From: Burkholderiales bacterium
Lineage (GTDB): Bacteria > Pseudomonadota > Gammaproteobacteria > Burkholderiales > Casimicrobiaceae
Assembly: GCA_905339295.1 (NCBI GenBank)
Contig: CAJPFI010000037.1
Span: forward strand, 1-64,000
DNA: 64,000 bases
Reading direction: 5' to 3'
Of this stretch, positions 11,290-18,767 are shown piece by piece; position 1 is the first letter of the stretch; the number at the start of each line of letters is the position of its first letter. Made by a program: the position numbers and the translations under genes. The notes beneath the pieces were generated by a model, which did not search any database, had not been told where the DNA came from, and worked only from the letters and a program-made list of their open reading frames with translations.

Positions 11290-11963
11290 CGGTGCACCGC
11301 GGCCGGCGAGAGACCGTCCGGCGCGAGCACGAGCACGCGATCGGCGATCGCGGCCGCCGCGTGCGAATGCGTCGCCAGGACGCCGGTCGCGCCGCGCGCC
11401 TTCAGCGTGTCGCGCAGCAGCGCGACGATCGAGGCGGCGGTGCGCGGGTCGAGATTGCCGGTCGGCTCGTCGGCCAGGACCACGGCGGGCGCGTGGACCA
11501 GCGCCCGCGCGATGGCGACGCGCTGCAGTTCGCCGCCCGACAGCTCGCGCGGCATGCTCGCCGCGCGGTCGCCCAGGCCCACGGCGTCGAGCAGCGACGC
11601 GACCCTCGCGTCGCCGGCGGCGTCGGGAACGCCGTTGAGCGCGAGCGGCAGCGCGACGTTGCGCGCGACCGGCAGGTACGGCAGCACGTGGAACGCCTGG
11701 AAGACGAAGCCGAGGCGCTCTCGACGGAAGCGCGTGCGCGCATCGTCGTCGAGGACGGAGAGCTCGGCGCCGTCGACCACGACGCTGCCGGCGTCCGGGC
11801 GGTCGAGCCCGGCGATCAGGTTGAGCAGCGTCGACTTGCCCGATCCGGATTCGCCCAGGATCGCCACGATCTCGCCGGGCGCGACGGAGAGATCGAGCCC
11901 GCTGAACAGCGGCCGTGGCGGCGGGCCGGGAAAGGCGCGTGCGAGTCCGGAGAGGCGGATCAT
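11286..11963 (-). CDS. ABC transporter ATP-binding protein (LolD/MacB-like)
   Basis: A 225-residue ATPase that powers the FtsX-type permease encoded immediately downstream. All motifs are present: Walker A GESGSGKST, the Q-loop around FVFQAFHVLPYLPV, the signature LSGGELQRVAIARAL, Walker B AVVLADEPTGNLD and the switch histidine in ATHSHAA. ELQRVAIARAL with EPTGNLD is the pattern of the LolD/FtsE/MacB group. The start MIRLSGLARAF at 11963 is the only one that fits the family; the frame upstream runs into the divergent gene at 12061. The 97-base gap to that gene should hold the promoter. Confidence 0.95.
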   Translation of the reverse strand: MIRLSGLARAFPGPPPRPLFSGLDLSVAPGEIVAILGESGSGKSTLLNLIAGLDRPDAGSVVVDGAELSVLDDDARTRFRRERLGFVFQAFHVLPYLPVARNVALPLALNGVPDAAGDARVASLLDAVGLGDRAASMPRELSGGELQRVAIARALVHAPAVVLADEPTGNLDPRTAASIVALLRDTLKARGATGVLATHSHAAAAIADRVLVLAPDGLSPAAVHR

Positions 11964-12060
11964 GCGGACGAGGGTAGCGGCCGGACGCGCCGCGCGCAAC
12001 GCCGGCGCCTCGCATTGTCGCCCTCCGCGCGCCGGCGTAGACTCGGTCGCGGGTTGCGCC

Positions 12061-12453
12061 ATGAATCTCGCCGAATCCCTCCGGTCGCACAGCTTTCGCC
12101 GCTGGTACGAGCGGCAGCTCGTCGAATGCCACCTGTGGCTCGTCACCGGATTCCTCGCGCTCATCATGACCGCGATCGCCGTCGAGATGATCGCGTTCCG
12201 CGATTCGGCCGCCGGCATGGTCGCGATGATCGCGATCGGCGGCGGCGGTGCCGCGTTGTGCCTCTACGCGTGGCTGAAGTTCAACCGCCAGCTTGGGCTT
12301 GCCGAGCATGTCGCCGGCCAGGCGACGTGCTCGACGTGCCGCACCTACGGCAGGCTCTCGTTCGTGTCGGCGTCGCACGACGCCGGCGCGGTCATGGGCT
12401 GGGCGGTTCGCGTGCGCTGCCGGAGCTGCGGGCACGAGTGGTCGATCGCCTGA
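12061..12453 (+). CDS. Small membrane protein with zinc-ribbon-like C-terminus
   Basis: A 130-residue protein I do not recognise by name. Two transmembrane helices are visible (HLWLVTGFLALIMTAIAVEM and AAGMVAMIAIGGGGAALCLYAWL). A cytoplasmic tail follows with two cysteine pairs, CSTC and CRSCGHEW, spaced about 30 residues apart like a zinc ribbon. It is transcribed divergently from the ABC transporter, and its stop overlaps the start of the next gene by one base (TGATG), so the two small proteins are likely made together. The zinc-ribbon reading is inferred from cysteine spacing only. Confidence 0.8.
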   Translation: MNLAESLRSHSFRRWYERQLVECHLWLVTGFLALIMTAIAVEMIAFRDSAAGMVAMIAIGGGGAALCLYAWLKFNRQLGLAEHVAGQATCSTCRTYGRLSFVSASHDAGAVMGWAVRVRCRSCGHEWSIA

Positions 12454-12917
12454 TGCGCGATTTCGCGCGGCGCGCCCTCGGCGGGTTCGCGTCCGGGATC
12501 GGGTTCGCGGCGGCTGCGGGCCTCGCGTGGCTCGTCGTGCGCGAGGCGGGAGGGCTCGCGGGCGAGCTCTCCGGCGCCGTCGCCACGCGCGCGTCGGCGC
12601 GGCCGGCCGCGACGGCGCAGGCGAGCGCGGCCGCCGCGCGGGTGCGCGTCACGAGCCATCGCGTCGAACGCCGCCACGGCGACGCCATCGTGCTCGGCGT
12701 GCTGCACAACGAATCGGACGTTCGCGTGGGGTCGGTGCGCGTCGAGGCCGCGCATTACGACGCCGCGGGTCTGCTGGTCGACCTGTGCGGCTGGTACATC
12801 GCGCCCTCGCTCGCGCCGGGCGAGGACAAGCCGTTCAAGGTTTCCTGCGGCGGCACGCCCGAGCGGCCGTCTCCCGAGGGCGCGTCGGTCCGGCTGCGCA
12901 TCGTCGAGGCGTACTGA
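12453..12917 (+). CDS. Membrane-anchored FxLYD/DUF3426-like protein
   Basis: A 154-residue protein with an N-terminal hydrophobic segment (GFASGIGFAAAAGLAWLVV), an Ala-rich linker, and a C-terminal domain. That domain includes VLGVLHNESDVRVGSVRVEAAHYDAAGLLVD and ends in VRLRIVEAY. The 'new versus old residue, difference and neighbour' pattern is typical of FxLYD-type beta-sandwich domains that face the periplasm. The start overlaps the stop of the zinc-ribbon protein. No function can be assigned. The domain call is by resemblance and moderate in certainty; that it is a real gene is well supported by frame and codon pattern. Confidence 0.75.
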   Translation: MRDFARRALGGFASGIGFAAAAGLAWLVVREAGGLAGELSGAVATRASARPAATAQASAAAARVRVTSHRVERRHGDAIVLGVLHNESDVRVGSVRVEAAHYDAAGLLVDLCGWYIAPSLAPGEDKPFKVSCGGTPERPSPEGASVRLRIVEAY

Positions 12918-12987
12918 CGCGCGCGCGGCCGCGACGAAGGCAAGCGGGCGCCGGCGCACATCGGATGCAGTTCCTCCGGACAGAACC

Positions 12988-14358
12988 TCAGCCGGCGAGG
13001 ACGCGGGCGAGTCCGGCCGCCGCACCCGCGAACACGAGCGGGATCATCCCGACACCGAACCTGAACAGCGCGACCAGCGCGACGGCGAACGTGGCGACGC
13101 CCCAGACGTCGAGGCCGTCGAGCGGGCGCGACGCGGCGAAGCCGCCCGGCCAGAACACGTGCGCGGCGAAGAACACCGCGAGGCTCGCGATGACGCCGAC
13201 GACCGCCGCGGTGATCCCGGCGAGCGGCGCGGTGACGCGCACGTCGCCGTGCGTCGTCTCGACGAGCGGTGCGCCGGCGAGAATGAACAGGAACGACGGA
13301 AGGAACGTGAAGAACGTCGCGACGACCGCGCCCGCGATGCCCGCTGCCGCGATCGCGTCGGGTCCGAACGGCGCCTGCGTCCAGCTTGCGACGAAGCCGA
13401 CGAACGCGACCACCATGATGAGCGGCCCGGGCGTGGTCTCGCCCAGCGCGAGGCCGTCGATCATCTGCGCCGCCGTGAGCCAGCCGTGGTGCTCGACCGC
13501 GTTCTGCACGATGTAAGGCAGCACCGCATAGGCGCCGCCGAAAGTGACGAGCGCGGCCTTGCTGAACAGCCACGCCATCGCGGCCAGCGAGCCGTGCGCG
13601 CCCGTCGCCGCGGCGAGCGCGGCGATCGCCGCGGCCCATATCGCGACGAATGTCGCCACGAGGACGGCGAAGTGGCCGCGCGACCAGCGCGCGTGGGCCG
13701 GCGGCGGCGTGTCGTCGTCGATGACCGCCGGCGGATGCGCATCGGCGGAAGACGCATGCCCGCCGCCGCCGGAGAACGCGCGGGGCGCGAGGCGCGACCC
13801 GGCGAACCCCGCGAGCGCCGCGGCCGCGACGATCGCCGGGAAGGGCGCGTCGAAGCCTTCGAGCGCGACGAACGCGCCGATCGCGATCGCCCACAGCCAC
13901 GGGTGGTGGAGCGTGCGCCGGCCGATCCGCCACGCGGCATGCAGCACGATCGCCACGACGATCGGCTTCACCCCGGCGAGCGCGCCCGCGATCGCCGGCA
14001 CGTGACCGTGGCTCATGTAGATCCACGACAGCGCGATCAGGATCGCGAGCGACGGCAGCACGAACAGCGCGCCGGCGACGATCCCGCCCCAGGTCCGGTG
14101 CATGAGCCAGCCGAGGTAGGTCGCGAGCTGCGTCGCCTCGGGGCCGGGCAGCAGCATGCAGTAGTTGAGCGCGTGCAGGAAGCGACGCTCGGAGATCCAG
14201 CGGCGGCGGTCGACGAGCTCGCGATGCATGATCGCGATCTGCCCGGCGGGGCCGCCGAAGCTGACGAAGCCGAGCTTGAGCCAGAAGCGGAACGCCTCGG
14301 CGCGCGACGGCGCGGCGGGGCGCCCGGGCGCGCCCTTCGGTGCCGGTGGGCGGTCCAC
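12988..14358 (-). CDS. chrA: Chromate efflux transporter, two-domain type
   Basis: Inner-membrane transporter that expels chromate. This is the long 456-residue form with two homologous chromate-transport domains. The first shows KLGFVSFGGPAGQIAIMHRE and MLLPGPEATQLATYLGW; the second shows ALVTFGGAYAVLPYI and LALGETTPGPLIM. A His/Asp-rich hydrophilic linker (around residues 200-230) separates them. A GTG start at 14358 lies five bases after the stop of the rhodanese-ChrB gene, giving a two-gene resistance operon. Because the ChrB-type partner is next to it, chromate is a more likely substrate than other oxyanions. Confidence 0.93.
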   Translation of the reverse strand: MDRPPAPKGAPGRPAAPSRAEAFRFWLKLGFVSFGGPAGQIAIMHRELVDRRRWISERRFLHALNYCMLLPGPEATQLATYLGWLMHRTWGGIVAGALFVLPSLAILIALSWIYMSHGHVPAIAGALAGVKPIVVAIVLHAAWRIGRRTLHHPWLWAIAIGAFVALEGFDAPFPAIVAAAALAGFAGSRLAPRAFSGGGGHASSADAHPPAVIDDDTPPPAHARWSRGHFAVLVATFVAIWAAAIAALAAATGAHGSLAAMAWLFSKAALVTFGGAYAVLPYIVQNAVEHHGWLTAAQMIDGLALGETTPGPLIMVVAFVGFVASWTQAPFGPDAIAAAGIAGAVVATFFTFLPSFLFILAGAPLVETTHGDVRVTAPLAGITAAVVGVIASLAVFFAAHVFWPGGFAASRPLDGLDVWGVATFAVALVALFRFGVGMIPLVFAGAAAGLARVLAG

Positions 14359-14363
14359 GCGCG

Positions 14364-15200
14364 TCAGGCCGCGGCGGCCGCGACGCGCAGCGAGTCCGGG
14401 TTCCAGCCGTGCGACTCGCCGGCGGCGTCGCGGCAGCGCGCGTAGAGCGCGTCGTAGACGAGCATGCCGAAGCGCAGCATCGCATCGTCGTCGGCGAAGA
14501 CGCGCGAGAGCCCCAGCGAGACCGCGAGGAGTCCGGGGGCTTCCGCCGCGAGGTCGAGCGCGCCGGTGTCGGCACCGCGAACGATCGCGGCGAGCGCCGC
14601 CAGCGCGGGATCGTCGAGCCCGTGCAGCCGGATGAACGCATCGAAACTGCATTCCGCGCCGCGGTGCGAGTAGTCGACGTCGGGGATGTCGTAGGGCGTC
14701 GCGCCGTTCGCGGCGGCGAACGCGCGCACCTCGGCGTTCGGGACGTAGAAGAACCGCGCGGCCGGGTCGACGAAGCGCCGCACGAGCCACGGGCACGCGA
14801 TGCGGTCGATCTTGGGCCGCTCCCGCGTGACCCAGCGGCTCGGCGCGCGCCAGGCGACGACGCTGCCGCCCTCGGCGCGCCACTGCTCGATGCCGCCGTC
14901 GAGCGCGCGCGCGTCGTAGCCCGCCGCAGCGAGCGTGGCCGCCGCTTCCTCGCTCACCTCATGGCCGTGCACGCAGACCGACACGACCGGCCGCCACGGC
15001 TCGAGCGTCGCGGCGAGCGCGCGGACGTCCTGCGGCGCGCAGCGCACCGAACCGGGAATGACGACCGGATCGCGCTCGAACGCGGGCGCGCGCCGGACGT
15101 CGAGCACCTGGGGCGGCGGGAATGACTCGCGAAGCGCGCGAAACCGCGCGATCGAGATCGAGCAGGAAGTCGAAGGGGGATCGTTGCGGACCGCATCCAT
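14364..15200 (-). CDS. chrB: Rhodanese-ChrB fusion, chromate resistance protein
   Basis: A 278-residue protein with an N-terminal rhodanese domain (PQVLDVRRAPAFER, then active-site loop CVHGHEVSEEAA) and a C-terminal ChrB domain (RPKIDRIACPWLVRRFVDP, DYSHRGAECSFDAF). ChrB-type proteins accompany ChrA and are linked to chromate sensing and resistance. The rhodanese cysteine is intact, so sulfur transfer or oxyanion binding is possible. I chose the ATG at 15200 because a GGAGG ribosome site lies eight bases upstream at 15209-15213. An ATG at 15215 would add five residues but has no such site. The operon promoter should lie in the 124 bases before moeA's end. Confidence 0.9.
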   Translation of the reverse strand: MDAVRNDPPSTSCSISIARFRALRESFPPPQVLDVRRAPAFERDPVVIPGSVRCAPQDVRALAATLEPWRPVVSVCVHGHEVSEEAAATLAAAGYDARALDGGIEQWRAEGGSVVAWRAPSRWVTRERPKIDRIACPWLVRRFVDPAARFFYVPNAEVRAFAAANGATPYDIPDVDYSHRGAECSFDAFIRLHGLDDPALAALAAIVRGADTGALDLAAEAPGLLAVSLGLSRVFADDDAMLRFGMLVYDALYARCRDAAGESHGWNPDSLRVAAAAA

Positions 15201-15324
15201 GGCAGTCGCCTCCATTGCGGGCGCTTGGGGCCCGTGACGTCGGCGCAGAGCTTGGACGGGAAGCTCGTCGATGCGGCGGGGCGTCTGCGAAATGCCCCGC
15301 GGGGAATATACGCGCGACCCGCAG

Positions 15325-16602
15325 TCAGATCAAGCCCTCGAGCGGCTGCACGTCGACGCTCGCGCCGGCATCGAGGTTGCCTGCGTCGGTTTCGAGCACG
15401 ATGAAGCAGTTGGCGTGCGACATCGAAGACAGGATGCCCGAACCCTGGTCGCCGGTCGTGCGCACCGCCCACGAGCCGTCGGCGGCGCGCGCGAGGACGC
15501 CGCGCTGGAACTCGGTGCGGCCGGGCGCCTTCCTGATCGGCGCGACGAGCGTGGCCCTGAACGTCGGCAGCGGCTCGACGTTCGCGCGTCCCTGCAGCAC
15601 GAGGAGCGCGTCGCGCACGAACTGGTAGAACGTCACCATCACGCTGACCGGATTGCCGGGAAGCCCGAAGAAGTGCGCGTCGCCGATGCGGCCGTAGGCG
15701 AGCGGGCGCCCGGGCTTCATCGCGATCTTCCAGAACACGACCTCGCCCAGCCGGTCGAGGAGCTGCTTGACGAAGTCGGCCTCGCCGACCGACACGCCGC
15801 CCGACGTGATGACGACGTCCGCGCACGCCGCGGCGTCGCGGAACGCGCGCTCGAGCGCCTCGGGCCGGTCCGGCACCACGCCCATGTCGATCGACTCGCA
15901 ACCCAGGCGCGCGAGCATCGCGCCGATCGTGTACCGGTTGCTGTCGTAGATCTGGCCGGTCGCGAGCGGCGTGCCGATCGGGACCAGCTCGTCGCCGGTC
16001 GAGAAGAACGCGGCGACGAGCCGCCGGAACACCGGAACCTCGTTGATGCCGAGCGAGGCGAGCATGCCGATCTCGGCGGGATGGAGCGCCTGTCCGCGGC
16101 GGAACACGACGCCGCCGGCCTTGAGGTCCTCGCCCGCGAAACGGCGGTTCTGGCCGGCCCTGGCGACGGCGCCGGCGGCGATTGTCACGCGCCCGTCGCG
16201 CTCCTCCGCGCGCTCCTGCATGACGACCGTGTCCGCGCCGGCGGGCATCACCGCGCCGGTGAAGATGCGGACGGCCTCGCCCCGGGCGACCGTGCCCGGG
16301 TGGGGCCGCCCCGCGAACGACTCGCCCACGCGCGCGAGCGTCGTGGGCACACCGGGGGCGAGGTCGGCGAAGCGCACCGCCCAGCCGTCCATCGCGGAGT
16401 TGTCGTGGCCCGGCACGTCAATCGGCGAGACGACGTCGTCGGCGAGCGTCCGGCCGAGCGCCTGGCGGATGTGGACGCGCTCGACGGTCCGCACCGGCTC
16501 GAGGTAGTCGCGGATCAGCGCGCGCGCCCGGTCGACCGGCATCGAGTCCGGGTCGTAGTCGTCCGCGCACGAGGCTTCGCGCAGCGTCCTGGTCGTGGTC
16601 AT
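15325..16602 (-). CDS. moeA: Molybdopterin molybdenumtransferase
   Basis: Inserts molybdate into adenylylated molybdopterin, the last common step of Moco synthesis. 425 residues. Seen: SPIDVPGHDNSAMDGWAVR near residue 65, RIFTGAVMPAGADTVVMQE, the MoCF-like core with STGDELVPIG, GQIYDSNRYTIGAML and VITSGGVSVGEADFVK, and the conserved FGLPGNPVSVMVTF. The ATG at 16602 overlaps the stop of the upstream acyltransferase gene (ATGA). Together with mobA, fdhD and moaA on the same strand it serves the formate dehydrogenase encoded on the other side of moaA. Confidence 0.96.
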   Translation of the reverse strand: MTTTRTLREASCADDYDPDSMPVDRARALIRDYLEPVRTVERVHIRQALGRTLADDVVSPIDVPGHDNSAMDGWAVRFADLAPGVPTTLARVGESFAGRPHPGTVARGEAVRIFTGAVMPAGADTVVMQERAEERDGRVTIAAGAVARAGQNRRFAGEDLKAGGVVFRRGQALHPAEIGMLASLGINEVPVFRRLVAAFFSTGDELVPIGTPLATGQIYDSNRYTIGAMLARLGCESIDMGVVPDRPEALERAFRDAAACADVVITSGGVSVGEADFVKQLLDRLGEVVFWKIAMKPGRPLAYGRIGDAHFFGLPGNPVSVMVTFYQFVRDALLVLQGRANVEPLPTFRATLVAPIRKAPGRTEFQRGVLARAADGSWAVRTTGDQGSGILSSMSHANCFIVLETDAGNLDAGASVDVQPLEGLI

Positions 16603-17654
16603 GGTCGTGGCGTGGCGGGGGACCGGAACCGGGATTTTAGCCGCAGCGCCGGCGATTCGAGCAGGTGCCACGACATCGCGGCGACGGCCAGCGTCGCGGC
16701 GAGCGCCGTCACGAACAGCAAAGGCGGCGCGATGTCGCGCGCGAACCACACGATCGCCTGCTGGATCGGAAACGCGTAGACGTAGAGCCCGTAGGAATAA
16801 TCCGGCACATGCGCGAGGCCGCGCAGGCGCAGCGCCGGATGGTACGCGGCGACGAGCACGACGTAGGCGAGCAGGAGCGCGAACAGCGGGCCCTCGCGCG
16901 CGATGCCGTGCGCGTCGACGAACGGGATCGCTGCCGCGAGCGCGGCCGCCGGCAGCGACAGCGGCACGTGGCGCTGCCCCACGCGAGCGAGCGAGCCGAG
17001 AAGGAAGAGGAGGGCGGCGAGGCGCGTGCCGCGCGTGTTCGGGTCGAGCGGCACGTGGTCCGGCCACGCGAGCGCCGCGGCGACGAGCGCGAGCGCGGCC
17101 ACGAGCCACGCGCGCGGACGCACGAGCAGGCCGGCGAGACCCGCGAGGCCGAGCGCCACGTACAGCCTGAGCTCGACCGGCAGCGTCCACAGCGAGCCGT
17201 TGGCCGCGAGCGGGAACGGATTGTCGGGAAACGCGCCGGGCAGCGCGTCGACGACGTCGATGCCCGACGCGGTGCGGACGAGGTAGCGCAGGGTCACCGG
17301 CGAGGCGAGGTACTCGCGCCACGGCAGCGCGCCGGTCGCGCCGGTGACGACGATCGTGAACAGCGTCGCGGCGACGAGCGCGGGATAGATGCGCAGGGCG
17401 CGTGCCGTGGCGTAGGGCACGAGCGCGGGGCGCGCGAGCCAGCTTTGCGTCACCAGGAATCCCGACAGCACGAAGAACACCTGGACGCCCAGCGCGCCGA
17501 GGTTCATCGGCGCGAACGCGGCGTAGAGCGGCTCGTCCAGCCAGCGGCCGGTCAGCGCGTAGCAGTGGAACAGGATGACGCTCGCCGCCGCCGCGTAGCG
17601 GATCGCGAGCACGTTGTTCCCGCGCCCGGCGGTCTGGTCCGCGAGCTGCGTCAC
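16599..17654 (-). CDS. Membrane acyltransferase, OafA/YrhL family (type 3)
   Basis: A 351-residue polytopic inner-membrane protein of the acyltransferase-3 family, which transfers acetyl or other acyl groups to surface sugars or lipids. Seen: the early ASVILFHCYALTGRW with the family histidine, the QVFFVLSGFLVTQSW motif, RALRIYPALV, about ten hydrophobic segments and the DYSYGLYVYAFPIQQAIV motif near the C-terminus. A GTG start at 17654 overlaps the mobA stop, and its stop overlaps the moeA start, so it is embedded and coupled within the Moco operon. The acceptor is unknown, and no link of this family to Moco is known to me. Confidence 0.9.
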   Translation of the reverse strand: MTQLADQTAGRGNNVLAIRYAAAASVILFHCYALTGRWLDEPLYAAFAPMNLGALGVQVFFVLSGFLVTQSWLARPALVPYATARALRIYPALVAATLFTIVVTGATGALPWREYLASPVTLRYLVRTASGIDVVDALPGAFPDNPFPLAANGSLWTLPVELRLYVALGLAGLAGLLVRPRAWLVAALALVAAALAWPDHVPLDPNTRGTRLAALLFLLGSLARVGQRHVPLSLPAAALAAAIPFVDAHGIAREGPLFALLLAYVVLVAAYHPALRLRGLAHVPDYSYGLYVYAFPIQQAIVWFARDIAPPLLFVTALAATLAVAAMSWHLLESPALRLKSRFRSPATPRP

Positions 17655-18238
17655 GACCCGCCGGCCGCAGAGAGCTCGTCGCGCGTGTTGATGTTGCGGA
17701 ACGCCTCGGCCCGGTCGTCGAACGGCACCTCGACGACCCGGAGCGTCGCGTACCACGCGTCGATCTTGCGTCCGCCGCTGCCGAGGAACGCCTCGAGGTG
17801 CGCCCGCACGCCCGTGCGGACGAGCGCGAACACCGGGTGCGGCTGGTCGAACGTGCGCGCGACGGCGACGTCGGCGCCCGCCGCCTCGAGCCCCGCCGCG
17901 AGGCGCGCGACGAGGTCCTCCGGCAGGAACGGCGAGTCGCACGGCACGGTCGCGACGAACGGGGTCGCCGCGACCGCGAGCCCTGCGTGCAGCCCCGCCA
18001 GCGGGCCGGCGAATCCTCCGACCGAGTCGGGAACGACCGCATGGCCGAACGCGGCGTACGCCTCGGCGTTCTGGTTCGCGTTGACGAGGATCGCGCCGAC
18101 CTGCGGTGCGAGTCGCGCGATCGCGTGCGTCGCCATCGGCTCGCCGCGGAACGGCACGAGCCCCTTGTCGACGCCGCCCATCCGCCGGCCCTGCCCGCCG
18201 GCGAGGACGATCCCGGTGACGTCGGCGCGGGCGATCAC
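17651..18238 (-). CDS. mobA: Molybdenum cofactor guanylyltransferase
   Basis: Links GMP to Mo-molybdopterin to give the guanine dinucleotide form used by DMSO-reductase-family enzymes such as the formate dehydrogenase here. The nucleotide-binding loop VLAGGQGRRMGGVDKGLVPF is at the N-terminus, with PCDSPFLPEDLV in the metal-binding region and the C-terminal EAFRNINTRDEL. 195 residues, close to the E. coli protein. The GTG start at 18238 gives the expected N-terminus and overlaps the stop of a 47-codon frame upstream. Its own stop overlaps the acyltransferase start (GTGA). Confidence 0.95.
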   Translation of the reverse strand: MIARADVTGIVLAGGQGRRMGGVDKGLVPFRGEPMATHAIARLAPQVGAILVNANQNAEAYAAFGHAVVPDSVGGFAGPLAGLHAGLAVAATPFVATVPCDSPFLPEDLVARLAAGLEAAGADVAVARTFDQPHPVFALVRTGVRAHLEAFLGSGGRKIDAWYATLRVVEVPFDDRAEAFRNINTRDELSAAGGS

Positions 18239-18378
18239 GGGGTCCCGACGAAGCGGAGTGCGTTCGTCGCCCCGGGGGAGCGGGCGCCGGCGGGCGCGCC
18301 CCCTGAGTGCGCTGCGGCCGCGGCTCCCCGAGCGGGTTGCGCGCCCCCTGGCCCGTCCGGCAGGACGTCGGCGCTCAT
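18235..18378 (-). CDS. Possible 47-residue peptide coupled to mobA
   Basis: A short frame that exactly fills the gap between the GFA-family gene and mobA. Its ATG overlaps the upstream stop (ATGA) and its stop overlaps the mobA GTG (GTGA), the same junctions seen along this operon. The product is Gly/Ala/Pro-rich and matches no family I know. Third-position GC is lower than in its neighbours, and the DNA contains repeated GGGGGCGCG runs, so it may be an intergenic spacer whose translation merely carries ribosomes to mobA. Weakly supported as a functional protein. Confidence 0.3.
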   Translation of the reverse strand: MSADVLPDGPGGAQPARGAAAAAHSGGAPAGARSPGATNALRFVGTP

Positions 18379-18767
18379 TCGGGCGGCGCGGCGAGCGGCG
18401 GCAGCCACGGCACGTGCTCGTCCCAGAAGACGTGGCCCGTCGGCGGCCGGTCGACCGGCTCGTCGAACGCGGCGAGCGCGACGTGGGTCTCGCCGGGCCA
18501 GCGCTCCGACATGAAGAGCAGCTTGGTCCCGCACCTGCCGCAGAACAGGCGCCGGGTCCCGGCGGACGACTCGTGGGCCGCGAGCGCGTCCCGGCCCTCG
18601 ACGACATCGACCTGCGCCGACGGGAAGCCGGCCCAGGTCACGAACGCGGCGCCGTGCGCGCGCCGGCAGCTGGCGCAATGGCAGTGGGCGACGAAGCGCG
18701 ACGGAAACCGCGCGACGAACCTTACGGCGCCGCAGTGGCAGCTGCCGCGGGCCTCGCCTGCGCTCAC
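18375..18767 (-). CDS. GFA-family zinc protein (glutathione-dependent formaldehyde-activating-like)
   Basis: A 130-residue cytoplasmic protein with the GFA/CENP-V fold. Zinc ligands are GSCHCGAVRF near the start, HCHCASCRR and FCGRCGTKL. Family members bind zinc; glutathione-formaldehyde adduct formation has been described for Gfa, but most homologues have no proven reaction. A GTG start at 18767 overlaps the fdhD stop (GTGA). Its place in a formate dehydrogenase/Moco operon makes a link to one-carbon (formaldehyde to formate) metabolism attractive, but this is only inferred from context. Confidence 0.88.
   Translation of the reverse strand: MSAGEARGSCHCGAVRFVARFPSRFVAHCHCASCRRAHGAAFVTWAGFPSAQVDVVEGRDALAAHESSAGTRRLFCGRCGTKLLFMSERWPGETHVALAAFDEPVDRPPTGHVFWDEHVPWLPPLAAPPE

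Noticed and set aside
8926-12453. Very long open frame (about 1175 codons) on the plus strand opposite the ABC transporter genes
   Set aside because: Arg/Ala/Asp/His-rich shadow of a GC-rich gene; the minus-strand frames carry complete ABC transporter motifs. The same applies to many other long antisense frames in the window.
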